NCBI GenBank assembly: GCA_035505775.1
Contig: DATJQN010000157.1
Span: forward strand, 1 to 18,293
Length of the DNA stretch: 18,293 nt
Direction of reading: 5' to 3'
Source of the DNA: JAJXZP01 sp035505775
GTDB taxonomy: Bacteria; Spirochaetota; Spirochaetia; Treponematales; Rectinemataceae
The position numbers and the translations under genes are program-made. Each line of letters opens with the position of its first letter. The stretch's first letter is position 1. Positions 1 through 6,358 of the stretch are shown here, one piece after another. Under the pieces are notes generated by a model. That model searched no databases, had not been told where the DNA came from, and saw only the letters and a list, made by a program, of their open reading frames with translations.

Positions 1-120
1 GAGCACGGCGCTGTTCTCCGCGGCCATCCTCTCCGAGCCGTCTCTGATCTCCGCGGTTGGAACCCGCAGGCTGGCGAGCCCTTCGAGCACCTGACGCACG
101 CCCTCGCGCTGCTGAAGCAT
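1..120 (-). pseudogene. Methyl-accepting chemotaxis protein remnant, runs off left edge
   Basis: Read on the minus strand from position 120, the frame gives MLQQREGVRQVLEGLASL, then a TAEIRDGS segment and further acidic, Ala-rich helix. This matches the style of the cytoplasmic C-terminal coiled coil of spirochaete-type chemoreceptors (Q-x2-G-x2-QVLE-x-L, then EI-x-DGS-x2-M). A full receptor would need several hundred residues of transmembrane and signalling sequence upstream, at higher coordinates. That sequence is absent: at about position 125-140 the similarity stops and an AT-richer, non-MCP stretch begins. The frame stays open back to a stop at 352-354, so a short chimeric protein is formally possible. 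I infer a truncated receptor or the edge of a rearrangement. Family assignment is by eye, and the downstream end is outside the window. Confidence 0.42.
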
Positions 121-280
121 AGCTGCGCCGATGACCAAGCCTAAGGGCTGCCCCACCCACGCGTGCCTCCAGAGAGTAGGGGATGTAGCACTGTGTAGAC
201 GATACCCCATATTGGACTTATTGGATTTTGTGTCAATCGCTGTACCCAAGGGTAGGAGGAAACTGACGGCGCGGAATGCG

Positions 281-309
281 TTGACCATGCCTGCGGAGTT
301 ACGTACCAT
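281..309 (+). promoter_or_regulatory. Probable sigma70-type promoter for the acid phosphatase
   Basis: TTGACC at 281-286 (5 of 6 to the -35 consensus) is separated by exactly 17 bp from TACCAT at 304-309 (4 of 6 to the -10). Transcription would start near 316, upstream of the GGGAGG ribosome binding site at 331-336. The surrounding 121-340 region is noticeably AT-richer than the rest of the window and contains no gene I can support. Confidence 0.5.
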
Positions 310-340
310 AGGTCTATCTTGCAACTTTTTGGGAGGCGTT

Positions 341-1186
341 ATGAAAAGGAGTCACGCATTTCTCGGAGGAAGTCTGGCCCTCGTTCTGCTGCTCGCACTG
401 CTCGCGCCGTCGGCGCTGTTCGCCGATGACACGGCCCAGGCGCCCTATACGGTCAAGGACCTGAACGAGCAGATGGTGATGGCCATGGCTTGGGTGCAGA
501 CCTCGGCCGAATATAAGGAGCTCTGCTATCAGGCCTTCAACTTTGCCGGCATGATAGTCGACAAGGCGGTGGCGACGGCCAAGAAGGGCGACAAGCCCCT
601 GGCGGTGATCGCCGACCTCGATGAGACCCTCATCGACAACAGCGCCTATGACGCCGGCCTCATCGGAACCGACTCCGCCTATTCGGGCAAAACCTGGACG
701 CTGTGGGAGCTGGCCGCTCAGGCCCGCGCCGTGCCCGGGGCAGTCGACTTCCTCACGGCCGCCGCGCGCAGGGGCGTCGAGATATTCTATGTGACCAACC
801 GTGACCAGGCCGGCCTGCCCGGCACACTCAAGAACCTGGCTGCCCTCGGCTTCCCCTTCGCCGACGAGAAGCACGTCATGGTCAACGCCGGGACGAGCGA
901 CAAGCAGCCCCGCTTCGATGCAGTGGCCAAGGATCACACGGTGGTTCTCTACATGGGCGACAACGCCAACGATCTTCCCATCGGAACCTACGGGAAAGCG
1001 ATGAAGGACCGGAACGCGATCGTCGACCAGAACCGCGCGAAGTTCGGCACGCAGTTCATCGCCCTTCCCAACCCGGTCTACGGCGACTGGGAGCCGGCCG
1101 TGGCCCCGGGCTACTGGGGACTTTCCCCCAAGGGCAAGAGCGATGCGCGCAAGGCGCAGATGTACACCTGGGTTCCGGCGCAATAG
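341..1186 (+). CDS. Secreted HAD acid phosphatase, 5'-nucleotidase e(P4) family
   Basis: This 281-residue protein belongs to the class B/C acid phosphatase group of the HAD superfamily (e(P4) type), which hydrolyses phosphomonoesters such as nucleotides outside the cytoplasm. HAD motif I is DLDET with D92 and D94, motif II is the VTNRD stretch with T152, and the acidic motif IV is GDNAND with D207 and D211. The start at 341 has GGGAGG four bases upstream and begins a classical signal peptide (basic KR, hydrophobic LALVLLLALL core, cleavage near ALFA-DD). An upstream in-frame ATG at 131 would add a non-signal-like leader and is rejected. There is no cysteine at the signal cleavage site, unlike e(P4) lipoproteins, so it is probably a soluble periplasmic enzyme. 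It is a single-gene unit, with its own promoter and a hairpin after the stop. The family call is firm; the substrate is unknown. Confidence 0.9.
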   Translation: MKRSHAFLGGSLALVLLLALLAPSALFADDTAQAPYTVKDLNEQMVMAMAWVQTSAEYKELCYQAFNFAGMIVDKAVATAKKGDKPLAVIADLDETLIDNSAYDAGLIGTDSAYSGKTWTLWELAAQARAVPGAVDFLTAAARRGVEIFYVTNRDQAGLPGTLKNLAALGFPFADEKHVMVNAGTSDKQPRFDAVAKDHTVVLYMGDNANDLPIGTYGKAMKDRNAIVDQNRAKFGTQFIALPNPVYGDWEPAVAPGYWGLSPKGKSDARKAQMYTWVPAQ

Positions 1187-1207
1187 GGACCCGCAGTCGA
1201 CCTGAAC

Positions 1208-1254
1208 GCGGGGGCCGCCCTGTGGATCCTCATCCACGGCGGCCCCCGTCTTAT
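1208..1254 (+). terminator. Strong hairpin terminator after the acid phosphatase
   Basis: GGGGGCCGCC at 1210-1219 pairs perfectly with GGCGGCCCCC at 1238-1247, and C1209-G1248 extends the stem. Inside, GTGGAT at 1222-1227 pairs with ATCCAC at 1232-1237 around a four-base loop, with a two-base bulge (CT) between the two stems. The downstream run is only GTCTTAT, so the U-tract is weak, but the position 22 bp after the stop fits transcription termination. Confidence 0.65.
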
Positions 1255-1320
1255 GGCCCGCTTCCGCTGACTGCAAGACGTGTCAGGCCGGCAATGCCCG
1301 GCGAAAGTGCTGCGCCTCTC

Positions 1321-1349
1321 GTGACAGCCGACCCGTTTGGCACTACCAT
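1321..1349 (+). promoter_or_regulatory. Candidate promoter for the SH3-M48-cyclase operon
   Basis: GTGACA at 1321-1326 (5 of 6) and TACCAT at 1344-1349 (4 of 6) are 17 bp apart. This is the same spacing and the same -10 hexamer as the promoter at 281-309. The start would fall near 1356, just at the GGGAGGAA ribosome binding site, giving a very short leader. Confidence 0.4.
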
Positions 1350-1369
1350 GGAGTCGGGAGGAAGCGCCG

Positions 1370-1855
1370 ATGTCTCGAACGAGGATCTGGATCTTCGCCC
1401 TGCTGGTCATTTCGTCGGCGGCGCTCTTCGCGGCAAGTCCCAAGCAGATGAGCGTCGTCGTACAGACGACCCAGGTGCGTTCCGGCCCGAGCTATCTGAG
1501 CACCGTGCTCGGCAGCCTGGCCTATGGCGATCGGGTCGACATTCTGGAGACCCAGAAGGACTGGGCCAAGGTGAGTTTCCCGGCGCGGAAGCTCGTGGGC
1601 TGGACCAATCTGTCCGCGTTGACAGAGAAGAAGATCGTCCTGAGCTCCGGTTCCGGCAACGTTCAGCAAAGCGCGTCTTCAGGCGAGGTCGCTCTTGCCG
1701 GCAAGGGTTTCAACGAGCAGATTGAATCGCAGTACCGGCAGGATGGCCAGCTCGACTATACGTGGGTGGATGCGATGGGCCGGATATCCGAGCAGCCCGA
1801 GGACATGGCGGCCTTCCTGAAGGCCGGCGGTCTCTCCGAAGGGGGCGTCCAATGA
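1370..1855 (+). CDS. Exported SH3-domain protein
   Basis: A 161-residue protein with a signal peptide (MSRTRIW, hydrophobic IFALLVISSAALFA, cleavage before ASPKQ) followed by one bacterial SH3 (SH3_3-type) domain at about residues 27-80. The domain shows the usual VRSGPS-x-L-x3-GSL-x2-GD start, a WAKV strand and a GW-x2-L ending. Such domains bind peptidoglycan or peptide ligands in the envelope. The C-terminal half is Ser/Gly-rich and then forms a short conserved-looking helix with no family I recognise. The start at 1370 is preceded by GGGAGGAA; an in-frame ATG at 1337 would add eleven residues before the signal peptide and is less likely. Its stop overlaps the start of the M48 peptidase gene (ATGA), so the two are translationally coupled. 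The SH3 call is good; the ligand is unknown. Confidence 0.8.
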   Translation: MSRTRIWIFALLVISSAALFAASPKQMSVVVQTTQVRSGPSYLSTVLGSLAYGDRVDILETQKDWAKVSFPARKLVGWTNLSALTEKKIVLSSGSGNVQQSASSGEVALAGKGFNEQIESQYRQDGQLDYTWVDAMGRISEQPEDMAAFLKAGGLSEGGVQ

Positions 1856-2790
1856 AACGGACCGGCTTCCTGCTCCTCATCATTGCCGTCCTTGCCTCCT
1901 CGGCGCTGGTCCGCTCGAGCGCCCAGGGGCTCCTTGGCCAGCTTGGGCAAGCCGCCACCGGGGCACTCCAGGGGGCGGGAGTCATCGATCAGAATCAGGC
2001 GCAGGCGATAAACCAGAGCGCTCAGGCGGTGGCCAAGAGTTTCGAGGACATCACTCCGGAACAGGAATACTACATCGGCCGGGCGGTGGCCGCATCCCTG
2101 CTCTCGACCCGGAAGGTGTTCGACGTCAAGGCCGTGACCGACTATCTCAACCTCCTAGGTCAAAGTCTGGCCCTCGCCTCCGTCCGACCCGAAACCTTCG
2201 GCGGTTACCACTTTCTCGCCGTCGATTCCGAGGAGATCAACGCGTTCGCCGCGCCGGGAGGGCTCATCCTCGTCACCCGGGGCCTCCTCCGCTGCGCACA
2301 GAACGAGGACGAGCTCGCCGCCATCCTCGCGCATGAGGTATCCCACGTCGCCCTCCAGCATGGCCTAAAGTCGATCAAGAAAGACCGCCTGACCAAAGCC
2401 GCGATTGGAGTCGGCACGACCGCCGCCCAGGTCCTCGGACCCAAGGAGCTCCAGGAACAGACCTCGATCTTCAAGGATTCGGTGGGCGACATCACGAGCA
2501 CACTCGTGAACTCGGGCTATTCCCGCGATACCGAGTTCGAGGCCGATGCGAGCGCCCTCATCATCCTGAAGAATGTCGGTTACGACGCCCGGGCCCTCGA
2601 AGCGGTGCTCAGGGTCATGAAATCGAAACTAAAGCCCGGCGGGAATGATTTCGCCAAGACCCATCCCGCCCCCGATCTGCGCATTCAGCGGATCGAGAAG
2701 GCGCTCGCGGGCTACCGTTCTCCCTCACCTGATCCGGCAGTTCTGGCCGCCCGACAGGCCCGGTTCCGGGCCGCCTTGGCGGGAATATAG
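1852..2790 (+). CDS. Exported M48-family zinc metallopeptidase
   Basis: A 312-residue protein of the BepA/LoiP-like M48 group, acting on envelope proteins. The zinc site HEVSH has H161, the catalytic E162 and H165, and the third ligand is E228 in the E-F-E-A-D motif. A segment around residues 66-85 (ITPEQEYYIGRAV) is typical of the domain start. The N-terminus (MKRTG, hydrophobic FLLLIIAVLASSALV, then SSAQG) is a signal peptide. It is followed by a Gly/Ala/Gln-rich linker. No TPR repeats follow the catalytic domain, unlike full-length BepA, and the C-terminal part is short. The start is fixed by the ATGA overlap with the SH3 gene and by GAAGGGGG upstream. Two bases separate its stop from the cyclase start. 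The family is certain; the role as a quality-control protease is inferred from relatives. Confidence 0.9.
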   Translation: MKRTGFLLLIIAVLASSALVRSSAQGLLGQLGQAATGALQGAGVIDQNQAQAINQSAQAVAKSFEDITPEQEYYIGRAVAASLLSTRKVFDVKAVTDYLNLLGQSLALASVRPETFGGYHFLAVDSEEINAFAAPGGLILVTRGLLRCAQNEDELAAILAHEVSHVALQHGLKSIKKDRLTKAAIGVGTTAAQVLGPKELQEQTSIFKDSVGDITSTLVNSGYSRDTEFEADASALIILKNVGYDARALEAVLRVMKSKLKPGGNDFAKTHPAPDLRIQRIEKALAGYRSPSPDPAVLAARQARFRAALAGI

Positions 2791-2792
2791 CC

Positions 2793-4982
2793 GTGGGCAG
2801 CAGGAGTAGGGGCATTCCCCGACGCGTGCAGGCTCTGCTTGCCGCCGCCATTTCTCTGGCAGTGTCGCTCATCCTGTGGCTGCCGGGACTCCTCGATCCC
2901 TTCGAGGCGAGGACTTGGGATGTGCGCGAGCGGCTGTTCGCCCGCCCCGGGAAGGCCACATCGCAGGTCGCGACCATACAGCTCGACCAGGCCAGCCTTG
3001 ACTGGGTGAAGACCACCGACGGGCTTGGCTGGCCCTGGCCGCGCGAGCTCTATTCGGCCGTTGCGGATTTCTGTCGTCGCGGCGGAGCGAAGGCCCTCGT
3101 GATGGATGTCCTGTTCACGGAGCCTTCCACGTACGGGGAGTCCGACGACCAACGCTTCGCCGACAGCGTGCGAAGCTACGGGAAGGTGGTGGGCGCCATG
3201 TCCCTCGGTTCGAGCCAGGCCGCGGACGAGAGCTGGCCGCCGAACCTGCCTCCGCCGAGGATCTCCATCGGGGGGCTGCCGGACTGGCTGGCCCGCTCCC
3301 GGCCGCGGGACATCGTTTTTCCGAGAGCCCAGTTCCCGGTGCCCGAAATTGCCTCGGCCTTCGCCTTTCTGGCAAACACCTACCTCCCTGCCGACTCCAG
3401 CGACGGAGTCTATCGGCGTGAGCCCCTGTTCGGAGTATTCGGAAATCTCGTGCTTCCCACCGAGGCGCTCGCCGCCTATCTGGTGGGCAGTGAAGGCGGC
3501 GCCGGAGGAAGCGCAGAAGCCGAGTCAGGGGGGAAGCCCCGCCTGAGTGTTGAGCCGGGCGCCTTCATCGTCGATGGCCGCAGGATCCCCGTAGATGCGA
3601 ACGGCCGCGCAATCCTCAGATACCGGGGGCCCAGCCTCACTCACAAGAACTTCGGCGCCCAGGCCATCCTGCAGTCGGAGCAGCAGCTGCTGGAAGGTGG
3701 GTCTCCCACCGTCGACCCCTCGGCGCTCAAGGACAAGTACGTCTTCTTCGGCTTCACCGCTCCGGGGCTCTTCGATCTCAAGCCCACGCCGATGTCAGGC
3801 TCCTATCCGGGCGTCGAGGTCAACGCGACCATGCTCGACAACCTGCTCTCCGGCGATTTCGTGGCAGCCCTGCCGCTCTGGCTGGACATCCTGCTGATGG
3901 CCGCGCTGGCCTTCGCGGCCGCCATCGCGGTGTCCGCCGTGTCGGGCGCGACCGGCAACGCCATCGTCTATGTGCTGTTCATCCCGGTGACTCCGGCCCT
4001 CGCCTTCGGCGCGTACGCCGCGGGCTGGTCGGCGCCGCTCGTGGCCCCCGAGCTGGCAGTGCTCCTCTCCCTGGTCGGTTCCAGCCTTCTCAACTACGCG
4101 ACGGAGGGACGCCAGAAGCGCTACATCAAGGGGGCCTTCAAACAGTACCTCAGTCCCGCGGTCATCGAGCAGCTCATCGCGCACCCGGAACGGCTCGAGC
4201 TCGGCGGGGAACGCCGAGAGCTCACGATTTTCTTTTCGGACATCCAGGGCTTCACCACGATCTCCGAGGCGCTCAGTCCCGAGGATCTGACCTCCCTTCT
4301 CAACGACTATCTCACGGCGATGGTCGACATAATCCAGGAAGAGGGCGGCACGATAGACAAGTTCGAGGGCGACGCCATCATTGCGTTCTGGAACGCGCCG
4401 GTCGACCTCCCGGATCATGCCATCCGCGGGGTCAGGGCGACGTTGCGCTGCCAACAGTCCCTCGCCGATCTCCGGCCGGCCTTCAGGGCCCGCGTGGGCA
4501 AGGACATGTTCATGCGCGTCGGGATGAACACCGGGCCGGCCGTTGTCGGCAACATGGGCTCCCGGACCCGCTTCGACTACACCATGCTCGGAGACGCGGT
4601 CAACCTTGCGGCCAGGCTCGAAGGGGTGAACAAGCAGTTCGGCACCTACACCATGATCTCGGCCGCGACGAAGAACCTCCTGGGCGATCTCTTCCCCTCG
4701 CGGGAACTGTCACGCATCGCGGTCGTCGGACGCAGGGAACCGGTGACCGTGTTCGAGCCGATGTATCCCGAGGAATACGAGGCCCGGCGCCCCCTCCTCG
4801 AACGCTTCGGTCAGGGGCTGGCGCTCTACTACGAGGGTGATTTCTCCAGGGCCGGGACGATCTTCGAATCCATCGCCGACCGCGACGTCCCCGCCTCGCG
4901 CTATGCGGAACGGTGCCGGGAGCTGGGCTCGAGTCCTCTCGACGGTCCCTGGAACGGCGTCTGGATAATGACCTCGAAGTAG
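2793..4982 (+). CDS. CHASE2-domain class III adenylate cyclase
   Basis: A 729-residue membrane sensor cyclase converting ATP to cAMP. Domain order: one N-terminal membrane segment (about 8-26); an extracytoplasmic CHASE2 domain (about 35-345); three membrane segments (about 358-382, 386-410, 414-435); then a class III cyclase domain (about 475-640). Metal-binding aspartates are D483 (FSDIQGFT) and D527 (KFEGD). K523 and T597 occupy the purine-selecting positions, the Lys/Thr pair seen in CyaB1-type adenylate cyclases. The transition-state pair is N604 and R608 (VNLAAR). The C-terminal 80 residues contain one TPR-like helical hairpin. The start is GTG at 2793, two bases after the M48 stop, with GGCGGGAA upstream. 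It is the last gene of the SH3-M48-cyclase operon, so its stimulus is likely an envelope condition. Activity as an adenylate rather than guanylate cyclase is inferred from K523/T597. Confidence 0.92.
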   Translation: MGSRSRGIPRRVQALLAAAISLAVSLILWLPGLLDPFEARTWDVRERLFARPGKATSQVATIQLDQASLDWVKTTDGLGWPWPRELYSAVADFCRRGGAKALVMDVLFTEPSTYGESDDQRFADSVRSYGKVVGAMSLGSSQAADESWPPNLPPPRISIGGLPDWLARSRPRDIVFPRAQFPVPEIASAFAFLANTYLPADSSDGVYRREPLFGVFGNLVLPTEALAAYLVGSEGGAGGSAEAESGGKPRLSVEPGAFIVDGRRIPVDANGRAILRYRGPSLTHKNFGAQAILQSEQQLLEGGSPTVDPSALKDKYVFFGFTAPGLFDLKPTPMSGSYPGVEVNATMLDNLLSGDFVAALPLWLDILLMAALAFAAAIAVSAVSGATGNAIVYVLFIPVTPALAFGAYAAGWSAPLVAPELAVLLSLVGSSLLNYATEGRQKRYIKGAFKQYLSPAVIEQLIAHPERLELGGERRELTIFFSDIQGFTTISEALSPEDLTSLLNDYLTAMVDIIQEEGGTIDKFEGDAIIAFWNAPVDLPDHAIRGVRATLRCQQSLADLRPAFRARVGKDMFMRVGMNTGPAVVGNMGSRTRFDYTMLGDAVNLAARLEGVNKQFGTYTMISAATKNLLGDLFPSRELSRIAVVGRREPVTVFEPMYPEEYEARRPLLERFGQGLALYYEGDFSRAGTIFESIADRDVPASRYAERCRELGSSPLDGPWNGVWIMTSK

Positions 4983-5000
4983 TGGCAGCTCCCTGACGGG

Positions 5001-5024
5001 CGCCCTTCCTGGCTGGAAGGTGCG
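5001..5024 (+). terminator. Possible hairpin after the cyclase gene
   Basis: CGCCCTTCC at 5001-5009 pairs with GGAAGG at 5015-5020 and GCG at 5022-5024, with T5021 bulged and a five-base loop. It lies 18 bp after the cyclase stop. No U-tract follows, so this may be a weak terminator or only a 3' stabilising stem. Confidence 0.35.
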
Positions 5025-5058
5025 TGCGGCGGAACGGCAGGCCCGTCATCGAACGAAC

Positions 5059-5087
5059 TTGGTCGGCGCCGGCGGCAACGCTATATT
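5059..5087 (+). promoter_or_regulatory. Candidate promoter for the small ferredoxin
   Basis: TATATT at 5082-5087 matches the -10 consensus at 5 of 6 positions and stands out in this GC-rich setting. TTGGTC at 5059-5064 is a poor -35 (3 of 6) at 17 bp spacing. The predicted start near 5094 leaves a leader of about 55 bases before the GTG start codon. Confidence 0.4.
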
Positions 5088-5148
5088 TTACGCGAGGAGC
5101 CGCCGGACGGTTTCGGGGCGGCGTAGCTGCTTTCTGGGGAGGTTCAGC

Positions 5149-5379
5149 GTGGCAAATCCTGCCGAACGAAATACATACAATTCCGCGGGAGCCTGGTATG
5201 TGGACAGCTCCTGCATAGCCTGCGGGCTGTGCACGAGTCTCGCCCCCGCGACCTTCGAGATGTCGGCCGACGGAAGCGCGGCTTTCGTGGCGCATCAGCC
5301 TGCACAGGGGGCCGATCTCGAAGCGAGCGCCTCCGCCATGAGCGATTGCCCCGTTCAGGCGATCGGCAACGACGGCTGA
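5149..5379 (+). CDS. Small single-cluster [4Fe-4S] ferredoxin
   Basis: A 76-residue ferredoxin with C22, C25, C28 (C-I-A-C-G-L-C) and a remote C67 followed by Pro (D-C-P-V-Q-A-I), the set of ligands for one [4Fe-4S] cluster as in monocluster ferredoxins of the Fer4_13 type. The middle is acidic, as expected for a soluble electron carrier. I chose GTG at 5149 because GGGGAGG sits at 5136-5142 with six-base spacing. The frame is open further upstream (ATG at 5020) but that extension is Arg-rich and covers the likely promoter. The last 25 bases overlap the 3' end of the convergent oxidoreductase gene. It lies next to the SUF operon, so it may serve Fe-S assembly or the neighbouring flavoprotein, but its partner cannot be read from the sequence. 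Confidence 0.88.
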   Translation: MANPAERNTYNSAGAWYVDSSCIACGLCTSLAPATFEMSADGSAAFVAHQPAQGADLEASASAMSDCPVQAIGNDG

Positions 5380-5984
5380 GCCCGGGGGCCGGAGCGGCGC
5401 GGGACAGCGGCGGGGAAGAGAGACTCGAGTCGCGCATCCACGAGCTCGAACCAGGCGGCTCGATCAGCTGGAGTGGTCGCCCTGATATTGGGGAGCACCC
5501 TGCAATCCACCTTCGCGCCGCAGGGTCCGAGCACCCTCGTGCTCCACAGTCGCTCCAGGTGCAGCGCCGCCTCAGGCTCCGCGTCGTCGGTGGTGCAGAG
5601 CACGAGGCTGGGCATTCCGCCCAGGAGCGGCGACATGGCTTTCCTCGTAAAATCCTCGCCAGCCAGATCGTAGACGATGCCCTGCCTGAATACCCGATCG
5701 ATCCAGCCCTTGAGGACGGCCGGGGGGCCACCCCACCAATCGGGATGGAGGAGTATCAGGCCTTCCGCCTCTGAGAGTTCCCTGTAGTAGCGCTGCACGA
5801 CAGGGTCGAGACTGATGCCTCGACCGAGCTCTTCCGCGCTCATGACGGGATCGAAGCCCTCCTCGCAGAGATCGTGGAAGAGCACCTCGTGGCCCGCCTC
5901 GCCGAGACGGCTCCGAATCCGCGCGGCCAGGGCGTGGTTGAAGGAGGCCGGCCGGGGATTGCAGAGCAGCTCGAGAATTCTCAT
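5355..5984 (-). CDS. NAD(P)H oxidoreductase, flavodoxin-like fold (MdaB/KefF/NQO group)
   Basis: A 209-residue flavoprotein of the Flavodoxin_2 family, which reduces quinones or nitro/azo compounds with NAD(P)H. Diagnostic features are the N-terminal strand plus phosphate-binding turn (ELLCNPRPASFNHALA), the HPDWWGGPPAVLKGW flavin-contact segment, and the family hallmark W-I-D-R-V-F-R-Q-G-x-x-Y-D. The ATG at 5984 starts directly at the first beta strand; in-frame ATGs further upstream (about 6014 and 6053) would add a short basic leader and have no better ribosome binding site, so 5984 is preferred but not certain. It is divergent from the SUF operon across an AT-rich control region and convergent with the ferredoxin. 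This suggests shared redox or iron regulation. Substrate unknown. Confidence 0.85.
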   Translation of the reverse strand: MRILELLCNPRPASFNHALAARIRSRLGEAGHEVLFHDLCEEGFDPVMSAEELGRGISLDPVVQRYYRELSEAEGLILLHPDWWGGPPAVLKGWIDRVFRQGIVYDLAGEDFTRKAMSPLLGGMPSLVLCTTDDAEPEAALHLERLWSTRVLGPCGAKVDCRVLPNIRATTPADRAAWFELVDARLESLFPAAVPRRSGPRAQPSLPIA

Positions 5985-5988
5985 GGCA

Positions 5989-6031
5989 TTAAACTTGACT
6001 ATTTTCCTAATCATAATCAAGTTATGACTAT
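5989..6031. promoter_or_regulatory. Bidirectional SUF/oxidoreductase control region with inverted repeat
   Basis: This short stretch is strikingly AT-rich compared with its surroundings. It holds an inverted repeat, AACTTGA (5992-5998) and TCAAGTT (6017-6023), with 25 bp centre to centre. It also holds a direct repeat TGACTAT (5996-6002 and 6025-6031) and a tandem TAATCA (6008-6019). For the SUF operon, CATAAT at 6012-6017 is a good -10 with TTAAAC at 5989-5994 as a weak -35 (17 bp). On the minus strand TATGAT, covering 6010-6015, could be the oxidoreductase -10. The repeat therefore overlaps both putative promoters, the expected place for a repressor operator. No regulator gene is present in the window, and the identity of the factor is unknown. 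Confidence 0.5.
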
Positions 6032-6043
6032 GGAAGTCCCACG

Positions 6044-6346
6044 ATGATCGCACGCGAGGACGTCTTTGAGGTGTTGAAACGCGTGGAGGATCCCGAGATA
6101 GGCCTCAATGTCGTCGACCTGGGCTTGGTCTATCGGGTCGATGCGAGCGACGAGCTCATCGAGGTGGACTTCACCCTCACCTATCGCGGCTGTCCGGCAG
6201 AGCGGATTATCAAAAAGGACATAACAGCGTCGCTCAAGGAGGCCTTCGGTCCCGTGGACACGCGGGTCTCCACGGTCTGGGACCCGCCCTGGGAGCCGGA
6301 GCGCATGAGCGAGGAGGCCCGCGTTTCCCTGGGCTTCCCGATATAG
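6044..6346 (+). CDS. sufT: DUF59/MIP18-family SUF accessory protein (SufT-like)
   Basis: A 100-residue protein of the DUF59 (MIP18) family, small factors that assist Fe-S cluster maturation or delivery. The hallmark D16-P17-E18 turn is followed by N-V-V-D-L-G-L-V-Y, and the family cysteine is C50 in the YRGCP segment. The C-terminal W-D-P-P-W-x-P-E-R-M-S-E-x-A-R motif is also typical. Its length is normal for the family. The ATG at 6044 has GGAAG at 6032-6036. It is the first gene of the SUF operon; its stop overlaps the TAGGAGA ribosome binding site of sufC. The DUF59 assignment is strong. Using the name SufT follows its operon position, and its exact step is not established here. Confidence 0.88.
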   Translation: MIAREDVFEVLKRVEDPEIGLNVVDLGLVYRVDASDELIEVDFTLTYRGCPAERIIKKDITASLKEAFGPVDTRVSTVWDPPWEPERMSEEARVSLGFPI

Positions 6347-6358
6347 GAGAACAGCACA

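Noticed and set aside
131..340. Upstream ATG that would extend the acid phosphatase by 70 residues
   Set aside because: The extension has no family resemblance, buries the signal peptide and overlaps the promoter, while 341 has a good ribosome binding site.
314..1276. 320-codon antisense frame opposite the acid phosphatase
   Set aside because: The phosphatase has signal peptide and all HAD motifs on the plus strand; the antisense frame also runs through the terminator hairpin.
5020..5148. Upstream ATG extending the ferredoxin by 43 residues
   Set aside because: The Arg-rich leader covers the TATATT promoter element, and GTG 5149 has a strong GGGGAGG site.
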